Shown: positions 15,990 to 25,696, counted from the first letter of the stretch. The stretch: 64,000 nucleotides of DNA from Asaia bogorensis_B (GCF_900465315.1 NZ_UBIX01000009.1); one strand, 5' to 3'. Notes: generated by a model from the letters alone, not told the origin. Numbers and translations are program-made.

Positions 15990-17687
15990 AAAACTTCCTC
16001 GCAATCATTACCAGTGTCCATCATCCGTTTTCTGGCCGTATTCATGCCTTGTTTTCTTTCTGGGGGTGCACAGGCAACACCCCAATTCATTCCGCCGGGC
16101 GGCTTGCCCCCCAGCACCCCGGTCGGAACCCAGGGTGCAACACTTGGAACCTTGGAAGACGATATTGCTCGCAATGCCCGGAACATTGAGGCGTTAACGA
16201 CGGCAGGAGTAACGCACGAAGCTCTCAGCAATGCATTGGCGGGATATCTCAGCGCAGCTCAGGCAGACGATCGTTACGCGCTGCAATCGGCACTCGGCAG
16301 TTATGTTTCGCGCTCAGGCGGTACGATCGATGGAGCGGCAGGAAAGGGCCTTAGCCTGAACAATCCTGATCCAGAAATGGGATCGGATGGTGTGACTCAT
16401 CTCGATTTTTCTTCTCCAATGGCAAACGAACTCACCATCACGGCCAATGCGCCGGGTTCCAATGTGCTCGCCGTCAACAACACGGCACCTGCGGGCTTTT
16501 CGGCGCTCACATTTCGTGGGCACGACGCCAATCTGAGCGCCAGCACCGGCCAGGAGGTCAACTTTGAACATGCGGCCATCGGCTATGGCGGCAGTCTTCC
16601 CTTCCAGATGGGCAAGGGACACGCCTTTCTGGAGGTGAGCCGGTATGATGGAACAGCCAATCCCTTGCTCGCGCCCGCACCCTGGATCCTCATGCATACG
16701 GGTGCCGAATTCGTCACATTTGCCGAGCGCTATATCGACACCACAGCAGGTTCGACGACGGTTTCCTGCCACGGATGCGCGTTCCCATCCGGCATCGATG
16801 GCATGGTGATCGACGCGCCGACAGAATATGGACTGTTCGCACAGCCAACAACAATCAGATCCGGCGCCGGTACGTCTACCCTCACCCTGACTGCGGCGGC
16901 ACAAGGTTCACGCAGCAATATCGTGGCCCGCTTTGGCCCGACTGCCTACCACCAATATGATAACGTGGTTTGGTCTGAAATGGGCAACATGGACTGGTTT
17001 ACCTATCCCAGTGCCCGTGACGGTAATTTCAACAACTGGCCATTTTTCTCTACCGATTTCAATTACGGCCGGATCGGAATCTGGAATAACCATCCTGAAG
17101 CCGAGCTGGATGTAGTTGGAAACGCCATCTTCGGTGCTAACCGGAATGCACGTGGCACATTCGGCAATCTTGGCATTATCAATTCGATATGTCAGCCAGG
17201 TTCGGGAAACCGCAATCAGGTCGATCGCAATACGTTGTTGGATGGCATCGACACCCTGCAAGGCGTCTGTCTCAACAACCCCGGTCGTTACGCGTGGAGC
17301 GACCTGAATATTGCCAATCGGGGCGATGATGCCGTTCTGTACGAGCTCTATCTGGATGGAAGCCGGGCGACGCGCATTGTGGCGCATCCGGTACGCGCGA
17401 CATCAGCTTCACGACAGCTCATGCTCACTGATTGCGGGACGACCATCACAGCGGCAAGCGACTCGCCAGTAACAATGAATGTCGGTCCCGGGCTAATAAG
17501 TGGCTGCCGCATTACCATCACCCAGCTTGGCACCGGCACTGTGACCGTGATCCCGCAAAACGGTGAGACACTCGGAAGCTGGAACAATCAGTCCCAGACG
17601 GGGGCATACACTTTGCCGGGGCAGTACGCCTCAGCAGTTCTTGAAGCGAAGACGGATAGGCTCGCCACGATAGAGCGTGGTCAGTAA
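15987..17687 (+). CDS. Second tail fibre-like protein with signal peptide
   Basis: 566 residues, full-length homologue of the protein at 6099-7754. Residues 1-31 form a conventional Sec signal peptide (IIRFLAVFMPCFL, cleavage near AQA). The mature start (PQFIPPGGLPPSTPVGTQGA) and the end (YTLPGQYASAVLEAK then IERGQ) are closely similar; the middle differs by insertions and substitutions, as expected of a receptor-binding region. A YALQSALGSYVSRSGGTI segment matches the D-x-RY-x-L type linkers of phage fibres. It stands outside the prophage operon, with its own upstream gene decayed. Two signal-peptide versions argue that export is real and not an annotation accident. Function remains a guess between tail fibre and surface adhesin. 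Confidence 0.6.
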   Translation: MKTSSQSLPVSIIRFLAVFMPCFLSGGAQATPQFIPPGGLPPSTPVGTQGATLGTLEDDIARNARNIEALTTAGVTHEALSNALAGYLSAAQADDRYALQSALGSYVSRSGGTIDGAAGKGLSLNNPDPEMGSDGVTHLDFSSPMANELTITANAPGSNVLAVNNTAPAGFSALTFRGHDANLSASTGQEVNFEHAAIGYGGSLPFQMGKGHAFLEVSRYDGTANPLLAPAPWILMHTGAEFVTFAERYIDTTAGSTTVSCHGCAFPSGIDGMVIDAPTEYGLFAQPTTIRSGAGTSTLTLTAAAQGSRSNIVARFGPTAYHQYDNVVWSEMGNMDWFTYPSARDGNFNNWPFFSTDFNYGRIGIWNNHPEAELDVVGNAIFGANRNARGTFGNLGIINSICQPGSGNRNQVDRNTLLDGIDTLQGVCLNNPGRYAWSDLNIANRGDDAVLYELYLDGSRATRIVAHPVRATSASRQLMLTDCGTTITAASDSPVTMNVGPGLISGCRITITQLGTGTVTVIPQNGETLGSWNNQSQTGAYTLPGQYASAVLEAKTDRLATIERGQ

Positions 17688-17699
17688 TGCCGTATCCGC

Positions 17700-17761
17700 T
17701 ATGGTGTCCATCATCGGGGCACCATACCCTGACGACCGGCAATCACTCACCGGTCACGTGC
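17700..17761. terminator. Paired hairpins between convergent genes
   Basis: TATGGTG/CACCATA (about 17702-17729) and GACCGG/CCGGTC (about 17733-17756) lie between the convergent fibre and glycosyltransferase genes. Neither is followed by a clear T-run, so terminator function is only likely from position. Confidence 0.4.
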
Positions 17762-17817
17762 CTGCACCCAGCCTGACCGTCAGCAACAAGAACCGATCAA
17801 GCTGTCATAATGGTTAA

Positions 17818-18843
17818 TCAGCCAAGACCATACATGTATTGCTCGAAAGAATCAGGCCCACTGGCATAAGGATGAGGGAAGCGGGCCCTCAGCCACTGTT
17901 CCTTGCGATAGGCCGTCCTGTGGGCTTTGGGAATGGGAGCACCGCTGTCGTAACGATCGAATGCCCACCAGCGTGGCGGCAACCCCTTCGGGGCCCTCAT
18001 GTCGAGTTGCGATCGATACCAGTACATAAGCTCGAATACTTCGATCCGGTTACCGCAATACCGCTCAAGCATGATTTCGCCTGCCCATGTCACCTTCGTG
18101 AAATGAAAAAAGCGAAGCTTCTTGTCGCCGGCGAAAATTGTCCCCTGGTCGTCGATCGAGATAGGCCGTTGGCTCAGATTCCAGCTTGCGACATTGTATC
18201 CTGAGTCGCGAAGGATAAGGACGTTATCGAAAAGTGCCGGAACATGATCGCACCATTTCTGATCCGTGAAGAGCCCATTTGGGACATCGTCGAAGCAGAA
18301 TGTCAGAAGTCTGTCGCGCCACCACTCTGCGAAACGCCGCCCCTCGGGACGGGAAGAAACGGCGACGAAGCCGAGATTGTATATCCCATATTTCAACGAG
18401 CCAATCTCGTTGTCCTGTATCACAGCCGGATCGGTATCAGGCTTTAGCTGGTGCGGCGTAAGGACGACATCGTGCGTATCGAGGGCCTGCTCGATCGCGG
18501 AGAGATCCGAAAATATCGCGATGTCAGGATCGATATAGACAACCTTGTCGGCGCCTTGCTCGAAAAGACGGCAAAGCATCTTGCCCTTAACTGCCGTGCA
18601 CAGCTCGACGATATCATGCTCGAACATCCACGAGTCGAGGTTCGGGATTCCGAGTTCCCCTATTCTGACGACAGCGTCGATAGGCTCTTCATCAAGGTCA
18701 AACGTAAAACCTGGTGGCTCGATATCCGACAAGCAAAAAACGAACTCCCACTCGGGATGGAAACGGCGAAGCGTTTCCCCGAGAACCCTGACGCGATCAA
18801 GATAGGAGAAAGAAGCGCTCGTGAAGCAGTATGTCTTGCCCAT
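17818..18843 (-). CDS. Glycosyltransferase, GT-A fold
   Basis: 341 residues. A GT-A type sugar transferase: the start YCFTSASFSYLDRVRVLGET is the nucleotide-binding strand and helix, and YIDPDIAIF near residue 103 contains the DxD metal site for the nucleotide-sugar. C-terminal residues carry FFHFTKVTW, resembling the HF...W end of family-8-like enzymes. It is cytoplasmic, with no membrane helix. Donor and acceptor sugars cannot be read from the sequence. It is the last gene of a three-gene minus-strand unit, one base after the stop of the next glycosyltransferase, so it probably helps build or decorate a surface polysaccharide. Confidence 0.75.
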   Translation of the reverse strand: MGKTYCFTSASFSYLDRVRVLGETLRRFHPEWEFVFCLSDIEPPGFTFDLDEEPIDAVVRIGELGIPNLDSWMFEHDIVELCTAVKGKMLCRLFEQGADKVVYIDPDIAIFSDLSAIEQALDTHDVVLTPHQLKPDTDPAVIQDNEIGSLKYGIYNLGFVAVSSRPEGRRFAEWWRDRLLTFCFDDVPNGLFTDQKWCDHVPALFDNVLILRDSGYNVASWNLSQRPISIDDQGTIFAGDKKLRFFHFTKVTWAGEIMLERYCGNRIEVFELMYWYRSQLDMRAPKGLPPRWWAFDRYDSGAPIPKAHRTAYRKEQWLRARFPHPYASGPDSFEQYMYGLG

Positions 18844-18844
18844 A

Positions 18845-20458
18845 TCAGGATACTCCCCCTAACGCTGCTCTTGTTTCGCTATGTGCCCGTGCCAGCCAGC
18901 TTACGCTGTCACCGGATGGTATCAGGTAGCCGCGGCGGCGGCTCGAGATACGCATCAGCTTGCTGAGACGCTCTGATACGAAGAGGGCGAACAATTCCTC
19001 TTCATCACGAAGCAGCAGCCCTTGCTCAGCCCCAACATCACGAAGCAACGCGGAGACATTCCCCTCCCCCTCTGGCGCGATGAGAAAGGCGCCAGATGCA
19101 AGCGCCTCGTAAGCGGCGTAGCAGAAAGTCTCTGGCCACAGCGCCCAGTTGATCACCACATCGATATTCCTCGCCACGGCGGCGGCCACCATGGCTTCAT
19201 CCCCCTGGGATGAACTGTTCACCGGAGTGTGGATGATGTTTCCCGAGGCCGGAACGCTTTGTGCCATCCCAAGATGATGAAATTCATATCTCGGATCGTC
19301 CTTGAGCTCCAACGCAAGCCTCTGAAACGTATTCCAGCCTTTGAGATGAGTGCGATAGCCCAGAAACGCCACCCTGATCGGCTTGTCCTTAGTGCCAGAC
19401 CGATAGGGTATACGTGAGTCCTCAAGGATAAGGCGGCCAAGAGGGCGACCGAGAACCATCTTGAATTGGTAGGGACTGTGCTTTGCCCAGATATCGGCAG
19501 CTGCCTGTGAAGGAGCCATAACGATCGGATCGACGCGTTCAAAGAATAGCGCCATCTCGTTCATAAAGTTTGGGCGATCACCGCCATGGCTGCAAATACC
19601 GCATGACATCGAGTTCGCAGCCGGAGCATGACAATAAACCGCGTCGTTGCGCATGAGCTGTATACCACTGCACAAGGTAAAGAAGTCATGCGTCCACACG
19701 ATCGTGGAAACCGCCTTCATCCCTTCGACAAGCGTGGCTATTTCCCGCGGGTCATGCCCCATGAGATGATGGATAACGGCGAAGACAGTGAGATGCCCAG
19801 CACCGATATCCTGCAAGGCTCGCAGGAGAACAGCTGGTGTGACATGGCCCAACTTACGGCCATTCAGACGCAGTGACAGGGCAACCGGTATCTCCGGTTC
19901 ATGCGTCGCCAGGCCCAACCTGTGACAGCTCGGGGAGAGATGAAGATAGTTCCATGAAATGTCGTGACACTGCGCCTCTTCAAGACAGAGAAGCTTCTGA
20001 ACGCCTCCGACATTGACACTGTAGTCGTCGTGACTCACCGAAAGGATGACCGGAGCGTCGAGCAGGTGAATCGAGAGGAGCTTCGAAAGGCGGGAAGATG
20101 AAAGAATTCCCTCTTCGGGAATTTCCGGTTCATAGTTCTTCGCCCGGTAGTTCATCGACCACAAGGCATGCTGAACCCGTAGCCTCTCCTCACGAAGAGG
20201 CGGCATGATCTTTCTTCCTTCGTACTGCCCCGCCTCGAGGTAATGCAGAAGCGGATTCACACCCGCAGCAGCGATATCCGGATATTGACGAAGGTAGAAC
20301 TTGGTATCGAACGAGATACTGGGGTCTCGTCCTTCCCGCCACCCTATGGAGCAAAAGTGCTCGAAGGGATCCATATTCGCTTCTGCGACATCGGGGTTTG
20401 CGGCAAGGTAGAAGGCACCATCGAAATAGTCGTTCAGGGCCTTAATCTCTGTTTTCAT
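18845..20458 (-). CDS. Glycosyltransferase with N-terminal repeat domain
   Basis: 537 residues in two parts. Residues 5-80 contain two copies of a short motif (YFDGAFYLAANPDVAEA and FDTKFYLRQYPDIAAAG, each followed by PFEHF/PLLHYLE and GREGR-type ends) known from alphaproteobacterial glycan proteins. Residues 150-530 are a GT-B type transferase resembling family 4: a donor-half strand in RVAFLGYRTHLKGWNTF and an acidic EALASGAFLIAPEGEGN nucleotide-sugar site near 470. No membrane helix. Between the FkbM methyltransferase (26 bases upstream) and the other glycosyltransferase, it belongs to the same surface-glycan unit. Sugar specificity is unknown. Confidence 0.75.
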   Translation of the reverse strand: MKTEIKALNDYFDGAFYLAANPDVAEANMDPFEHFCSIGWREGRDPSISFDTKFYLRQYPDIAAAGVNPLLHYLEAGQYEGRKIMPPLREERLRVQHALWSMNYRAKNYEPEIPEEGILSSSRLSKLLSIHLLDAPVILSVSHDDYSVNVGGVQKLLCLEEAQCHDISWNYLHLSPSCHRLGLATHEPEIPVALSLRLNGRKLGHVTPAVLLRALQDIGAGHLTVFAVIHHLMGHDPREIATLVEGMKAVSTIVWTHDFFTLCSGIQLMRNDAVYCHAPAANSMSCGICSHGGDRPNFMNEMALFFERVDPIVMAPSQAAADIWAKHSPYQFKMVLGRPLGRLILEDSRIPYRSGTKDKPIRVAFLGYRTHLKGWNTFQRLALELKDDPRYEFHHLGMAQSVPASGNIIHTPVNSSSQGDEAMVAAAVARNIDVVINWALWPETFCYAAYEALASGAFLIAPEGEGNVSALLRDVGAEQGLLLRDEEELFALFVSERLSKLMRISSRRRGYLIPSGDSVSWLARAHSETRAALGGVS

Positions 20459-20484
20459 GGTCTCTATCCGAGCACAGTATTATT

Positions 20485-22092
20485 TCAGATACGGCGATAT
20501 TGATCGCGCACCCTTGCGGCCGTGCGTCGTGCGAACCGGATACCTTTATGCAGATTCGGGAATCCTGCGATCATGGACCGCAGCGGAGCCGTCAGCCTCC
20601 AGGTTGTGCTGATCTCCATACTTCTGACGCGTTCCTGCAGGAAAGCCACTTGCTCGGCGTGGCCGGAATCGATGACCCGTGTCTCCACTGGAGCCCCGGA
20701 CGTGACATACACATACTCGGTGGTTCGACCCGCCTGATGCGTCGTCTCATAACGGCGCGTCGCCTCGGCAACCTGATCGAACATCTCGACCGTCAGCGAT
20801 GAAATTTTACGCTCAAGCGACTTTGCGTAGGAAGCAGCCTCGCTCTGCTTTACTGCGGCGTCGTCGAGAGATTTCTCGAGTTCCCCGATCCGTTCCGCCT
20901 GCACCCGGGCTTCCTCGTCCTGGCGAACCAGCCGGAGTTCCATCTCGTCAACAATGCGCCGCAAGGAGGCCTTCTCTTCCTCCACGGCGAGGACGGCTCG
21001 CTGGTGGGAAGCGCTTTGCTCCATAACCTTGTTCAGCGCGATCTGACTTGCCGATTTGTGATCCTGCATTTCACCGGCGAGCCTCTCCAGCTCGGCTTCG
21101 AGCGAGTGCCTGACCTGGGTGAGCGGCGTCTTGTTTTTCCAGCCGTGGCGCAGAAATTCGCTAAAGTTCTCGTCGCGCAGCGCATGACCAGCCAGCGCGG
21201 CGAGCTCGGGGACAGACTTTCCTTGCCAGTCCGCGTAGCCCCATCGTGGGGTTTCCCAGAGGCTGGACCGAAGCATCTCAACCGTTTCGATACGCTTGAG
21301 AATGCAGCCATGGGCCCGCAAGGTGTCCGACATGACAGGCTTACGAGAGGGCGCAACAAGGAGGCCTGCCTCGTAGGCAAACGGAAAGATGACCTTCTTT
21401 TCCTGTTTGAAATTATCAGGATTATGCGAGGGGAAGGCAAAGTAATAGATGTCGAGATCCCAGGACAGCAGCCGGTCACAAAGTGCCAGAGACCTCTCGT
21501 CTTCGTTGCATTCGAGCCAGAGGGCCGTTTTTCCGGTTGCAAGCTCACGGGCATGGCTGTCTATGATGCTCAGCTCCATGCCTTCCGCGTCGATCTTGAT
21601 CAGGTCGAACGGGCCTTTTTCGTCCCATATCTCCTTCAGGCTGCGCACGTGCGAAGTAGCCAGATCTGAAGGCGCCGCTGTCTCGTCAGGTGCGAATGAC
21701 GCAGATCCGATGTTCTCAGGATCAGCATGGACATCCGAGACACTGAGGCCGGGACGACCAACGATAGCCTCCTTGACCGTTGCTTTGGCCTTGATATTGC
21801 GTCCGACATTTTCTGTCAGGCATGGAATTACTGCAGGATTACCATCGACGAAGCAGATTTCCGAAAGATCACTCAGAAGCGAGAGACCGATACCAAACGT
21901 TCCGAAACACGCACCGATATCCAACACCCGTGCTTTTTCCGGGACGACCGACGCAATGAAAGATACCTCATCCCACGCCCATTCACCATAATGGACGAGA
22001 AATCGGGCGATCAGATCATTTTCGTCTACGGGAACCTTTAGAGCACCGTATCGCGTGTTGATTTCTTTCAAAATGCGCTCTTTTCGTGTCAA
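20485..22092 (-). CDS. FkbM-family methyltransferase with coiled-coil tail
   Basis: 535 residues. The first 240 are a FkbM-type SAM-dependent methyltransferase: RVLDIGACFGTFGIGL is motif I, and PFDLIKIDAEGMELSIID is the family-typical block that follows motif III. In surface-glycan clusters such enzymes O-methylate sugars. Residues 330-440 form a long charged coiled coil (EEARVQAERIGELEKSLDD), and the last 60 contain WRLTAPLR, common at the ends of glycan-assembly proteins. First start is TTG 22092; a second in-frame TTG at 22071 has a nearby GAG and could be used. It heads the unit with both glycosyltransferases. Confidence 0.75.
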   Translation of the reverse strand: MTRKERILKEINTRYGALKVPVDENDLIARFLVHYGEWAWDEVSFIASVVPEKARVLDIGACFGTFGIGLSLLSDLSEICFVDGNPAVIPCLTENVGRNIKAKATVKEAIVGRPGLSVSDVHADPENIGSASFAPDETAAPSDLATSHVRSLKEIWDEKGPFDLIKIDAEGMELSIIDSHARELATGKTALWLECNEDERSLALCDRLLSWDLDIYYFAFPSHNPDNFKQEKKVIFPFAYEAGLLVAPSRKPVMSDTLRAHGCILKRIETVEMLRSSLWETPRWGYADWQGKSVPELAALAGHALRDENFSEFLRHGWKNKTPLTQVRHSLEAELERLAGEMQDHKSASQIALNKVMEQSASHQRAVLAVEEEKASLRRIVDEMELRLVRQDEEARVQAERIGELEKSLDDAAVKQSEAASYAKSLERKISSLTVEMFDQVAEATRRYETTHQAGRTTEYVYVTSGAPVETRVIDSGHAEQVAFLQERVRSMEISTTWRLTAPLRSMIAGFPNLHKGIRFARRTAARVRDQYRRI

Positions 22093-22295
22093 AACGGAAA
22101 ATCATCGTGACGCAATGTCGCATTCCTTGTCCTCTGAATTACATGGGCAAGCAATAGAGACCTGTACCTGAAATGTATAAATCTCTGTGCCGTGATATTA
22201 AGGAAACTGATTGGCACAGTCGCTACAACAGGCGTGAGCGCACATCGCAGTAAGGCGACATGGGAGGAAACATATCGAATTTTCGACGGGAAAAG

Positions 22296-22388
22296 TGGCG
22301 GAGGGGATGGGATTCGAACCCACGGTACGGCTTGACACCGTACAACGGTTTAGCAAACCGCCGCCTTCAGCCTCTCGGCCACCCCTCC
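22296..22388 (-). tRNA. tRNA-Ser(GCU)
   Basis: Minus-strand cloverleaf with a 7-bp acceptor stem (GGAGGGG/CCCCTCC), anticodon loop TTGCTAA (anticodon GCU), long variable arm (TTGTACGGTGTCAAGCCGTA) as in class II serine tRNAs, TTCGAAT T-loop and encoded CCA. Confidence 0.95.
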
Positions 22389-22476
22389 GCCTAGAGGGAC
22401 GCAGTTTTCACGGCGTTTGCAGAACTGCTTCTAGGGGGATTTGCTCGTCGCGTCAAACCCCCCTTTTGCAGATTTT

Positions 22477-23934
22477 TTACTCTGCGAGCAGCTTGACCAG
22501 CAGCTCGTTCACCATGGCCGGATTGGCCTTGCCCTTCATGGCTTTCATGGTCTGCCCGACAAAGAATCCGAACAGCTTGTCCTTGCCGCTCTTGTACTCT
22601 GCGAGCTTGTCGGCATGGGTCTGAAGGATACCGCGAATCTCAGCCTCGATAGCCCCGGTGTCGGTAACCTGACGCAGCCCCTTGCGCTCGACGATGACCG
22701 AAGCCGAATCACCGGTCTCGAACATGTCCTCAAGCACTTCCTTCGCGATCTTGCCGTTGATCGTCGAATCCGTGATCAGCGCCAGAAGCTCCATGAGCCC
22801 CTCAGCCTTGACCGGGCTTGTTTCGATCGTCGCACCCGTCCGGTTCAGTGCTGCGAAGAAATCGCCCAGCATCCACGTAACCGCCAGACGCGGGTCACTG
22901 CCCTTGGCTACGGTCTCGTAGAAATCGGCAATCCCCTGCTCTACCGTCAGAACGCCCGACTCATAGCGTGAAATGCCATAGGTTTTTTCCAGGCGCTCGC
23001 GTTTGGCCTCGGGCAGTTCCGGAAGAGCGGCGCGGAGGCTCTCAACCCAGTCGCGCTCGATGAGGAGCGGCAGAAGATCCGGATCGGGGAAGTAGCGATA
23101 ATCATGCGCGTCTTCCTTTGAACGGAGCGAGCGCGTCTCACTACGCACATGATCGAACAGTCGTGTTTCCTGATCGACTGTGCCACCGGCTTCCCAGATC
23201 TCGACCTGTCGCGCCGCCTCGACTTCGATCGCCTGCATGACATAACGGATCGAGTTCACGTTCTTGATCTCGCAGCGCGTGCGATATTCCTCGCCCGCCT
23301 TACGTACCGAGACGTTCACATCGGCACGCATCGAGCCTTCTTCCATGTTGCCGTCACAAGTGCCGAGATAACGCAGAATCTGGCGCAGCTTGCGCAGATA
23401 GGCACCCGCTTCTTCCGGCGAACGGATATCGGGCTCGCTCACAATTTCCATGAGCGCCACGCCGGCACGGTTCAGGTCGATGAAAGAGCGCGTAGGGTCC
23501 TGATCGTGCATCGACTTGCCGGCGTCCTGCTCGAGATGCAGGCGCGTGACACCGATATGGCGCACAGAGCCATCGGCGAGTTCGATCTCGACCTTCCCCT
23601 CACCCACGATCGGATGAGCGAACTGGCTGATCTGGTAACCCTGCGGCAGATCGGCATAGAAATAATTCTTGCGATCGAACCGGCTCATCAGATGGATCTG
23701 TGCATTCAGCCCCAGCCCTGTCCGTACGGCCTGAGCCACACATTCCTGGTTGATGACCGGCAGCATGCCAGGAAAGCCTGCGTCGATCAGGCTGACATGG
23801 GTGTTGGGCTCGCCGCCATATTCGGCCGAGGCACCAGAGAACAGCTTGGCATGGCTGATGACCTGAGCATGGACTTCGAGCCCGACCACGATCTCCCAGG
23901 GGCCTGTTGTGCCTTCAATGATATAGCCGCTCAT
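22477..23934 (-). CDS. gatB: Asp/Glu-tRNA amidotransferase subunit B
   Basis: 485 residues, full length. GatB phosphorylates Glu on mischarged tRNA(Gln) (and Asp on tRNA(Asn)) and uses ammonia from GatA to make Gln or Asn. The kinase core is visible from WEIVVGLEVHAQV through PQGYQISQFAHPI, HLEQDAGKSMHD and FIDLNRAGVALMEIVSEPD to RCEIKNVNS; the C-terminal YqeY-like tRNA-binding domain ends with ADKLAEYKSGKDKLFGFFVG. Start ATG overlaps the gatA stop by ATGA, so gatCAB is one coupled operon. Its presence indicates indirect Gln-tRNA and/or Asn-tRNA synthesis. Confidence 0.97.
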   Translation of the reverse strand: MSGYIIEGTTGPWEIVVGLEVHAQVISHAKLFSGASAEYGGEPNTHVSLIDAGFPGMLPVINQECVAQAVRTGLGLNAQIHLMSRFDRKNYFYADLPQGYQISQFAHPIVGEGKVEIELADGSVRHIGVTRLHLEQDAGKSMHDQDPTRSFIDLNRAGVALMEIVSEPDIRSPEEAGAYLRKLRQILRYLGTCDGNMEEGSMRADVNVSVRKAGEEYRTRCEIKNVNSIRYVMQAIEVEAARQVEIWEAGGTVDQETRLFDHVRSETRSLRSKEDAHDYRYFPDPDLLPLLIERDWVESLRAALPELPEAKRERLEKTYGISRYESGVLTVEQGIADFYETVAKGSDPRLAVTWMLGDFFAALNRTGATIETSPVKAEGLMELLALITDSTINGKIAKEVLEDMFETGDSASVIVERKGLRQVTDTGAIEAEIRGILQTHADKLAEYKSGKDKLFGFFVGQTMKAMKGKANPAMVNELLVKLLAE

Positions 23935-25409
23935 GCGATTGCTCCCGCATGCAAAGCAGGCCTGTGCGTGAAGCCCGCTGCCTTTTCCATGACACGCCCG
24001 GCGGCGAACAATGTCTCTTCCTCGAAATAGCGGCCGATCAGCTGCAAGCCGAGCGGCAGACCGTCATGGTCCAGTCCGGCCGGCAGAGACAGCGCAGGCA
24101 CGCCCGCCATGCTGGCTGGCACGGTGAAGATGTCGTTCAGATAAATCTGCACCGGATCGGTCGGACGCTCAGAATGAGCAAAAGCTGCCGAAGGCGCGGT
24201 TGGTGTCAACAGCACATCGACGTTCTCGAACGCGTTGAGGAAGTCACGCTGGATGAGCGTACGCACCTTCTGCGCACGCAGGTAATACGCGTCGTAATAG
24301 CCGGAAGAGAGCACATAGGTGCCCATCAGGATACGACGGCGGACCTCCTCACCAAAGCCAGCATGACGCGTGGCTTCGTAAAGTTCATCGAGCGTACCAG
24401 CGTCAACGCGCTCGCCGAAACGGACGCCATCATAGCGTGCCAGGTTCGAGGAAGCTTCAGCCAGTGCCACGATATAATAGGTCGGCAGGCCGTATTTTGT
24501 GTGAGGAAGCGAGACATCGACAATCTCGGCCCCGGCGTCACGCAGCCAGGCGATACCTTGATCCCACAGAGCCTGAATGTCCGCAGGCAGCGTATCCGGG
24601 CGATACTCGCGCGGAATACCGACCCTGAGACCCTTCACCCCACGCTCGAGCGCATCCTCATAACGCGGCACAGGGCGATCAACGGAGGTGCTGTCCTTCG
24701 CATCGAACCCGGCCATGGATTCGAGCATGATGGCGCAATCTTCCATAGTGCGCGCCATCGGCCCGGCCTGATCAAGCGAGCTGGCAAAGGCAATCGTGCC
24801 AAAGCGCGAGCAGCGACCATAGGTCGGCTTGATGCCCGTGATACCGCAATAGGCCGCGGGCTGACGGATGGAACCACCCGTATCCGTGCCCGTCGTGCCA
24901 AGCACAAGGCCAGCGGCAACGGCAGCAGCAGAACCGCCGGAAGACCCGCCGGGAACCAGCTTGTCTTCAGAGCCCTTGCGGCGCCACGGATTGACCACCG
25001 GACCGAAAGCCGACGTCATGTTGGTCGACCCCATCGCGAACTCATCGAGATTGGTCTTGCCAACGAAGATCGCCCCGTCGGCCAGCAGGTTTGACGTGAC
25101 CGTGCTTTCATAGGGTGGCACGAAATTGCGCAGGATATTGCTCGAAGCCGTAGTGCGCACACCATTGGTGCAGAACAGGTCCTTGATACCCAGCGGCAGG
25201 CCACAAAGCGAGGGCGCATTGCCCGTGGCCAGCAAGGCATCAGCCGCACGGGCAGAAGCGCGGGCCTGATCTGCTGTAACGGTAACAAAGCTGTTGATTT
25301 CACCGTCAAGCTTGTCGATCGCGTTCAGGAAATGATCGGTCAGTTCGACGGCAGACAGGCGACGCTCCCTGAGAGCCTTTCGCGCAGAGGCGAGGGTCAG
25401 ATCATGCAT
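23931..25409 (-). CDS. gatA: Asp/Glu-tRNA amidotransferase subunit A
   Basis: 492 residues. GatA is the glutaminase of GatCAB: it releases ammonia from Gln for the kinase in GatB. The amidase-signature catalytic set is present: Lys at 76 (GLPLGIKDLF), cis-Ser at 156 and nucleophilic Ser at 180 in GTDTGGSIRQP, with the Gly/Ser-rich GGSSGGSAAA block between. Start ATG 25409 overlaps the gatC stop as TGATG; a GTG one codon upstream is also possible. Middle gene of the gatC-gatA-gatB operon. Confidence 0.97.
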   Translation of the reverse strand: MHDLTLASARKALRERRLSAVELTDHFLNAIDKLDGEINSFVTVTADQARASARAADALLATGNAPSLCGLPLGIKDLFCTNGVRTTASSNILRNFVPPYESTVTSNLLADGAIFVGKTNLDEFAMGSTNMTSAFGPVVNPWRRKGSEDKLVPGGSSGGSAAAVAAGLVLGTTGTDTGGSIRQPAAYCGITGIKPTYGRCSRFGTIAFASSLDQAGPMARTMEDCAIMLESMAGFDAKDSTSVDRPVPRYEDALERGVKGLRVGIPREYRPDTLPADIQALWDQGIAWLRDAGAEIVDVSLPHTKYGLPTYYIVALAEASSNLARYDGVRFGERVDAGTLDELYEATRHAGFGEEVRRRILMGTYVLSSGYYDAYYLRAQKVRTLIQRDFLNAFENVDVLLTPTAPSAAFAHSERPTDPVQIYLNDIFTVPASMAGVPALSLPAGLDHDGLPLGLQLIGRYFEEETLFAAGRVMEKAAGFTHRPALHAGAIA

Positions 25410-25696
25410 CACTCAACAACCTTGGGAACAGTGAAATAGGGACCGACAGAGTCGGGCGCGTTGGACAGCACAGCGTCGCGCTTGTCGCCATCGGTCACAG
25501 CGTCTTCACGCAGGCGCGGCATGGCCAGGCCGGTGCCAATCATCGGGGGCACATCGGTAATGTCGACTTCGTTCAGTTGCTCGACCCAGCCCAGGATGCC
25601 ACTCAGCTCCTGGCGCATGGCTTCACATTCCTGATCACTCAGGCCAATTCTGGCCAGTTTTGCTATGCGCCTGACTGTGCGCGTTTCCAACGACAT
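25409..25696 (-). CDS. gatC: Asp/Glu-tRNA amidotransferase subunit C
   Basis: 95 residues. Small subunit that wraps around GatA and GatB and stabilises the complex. The family pattern is clear: MSLETRTVRRIAKLARIGLS at the start, ILGWVEQLNEVDITDVPP in the middle, and the FTVPKVVE end. ATG 25696 is chosen over earlier in-frame starts because it gives the standard N-terminus. First gene of the gatCAB operon, divergent from ruvX with 74 bases between starts, which must hold both promoters. Confidence 0.95.
   Translation of the reverse strand: MSLETRTVRRIAKLARIGLSDQECEAMRQELSGILGWVEQLNEVDITDVPPMIGTGLAMPRLREDAVTDGDKRDAVLSNAPDSVGPYFTVPKVVE

Noticed and set aside
22296..22388. tRNA-Ser as the prophage attachment site
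   Set aside because: No integrase and no second copy of the tRNA 3' end were found in the window, so no att site can be claimed.
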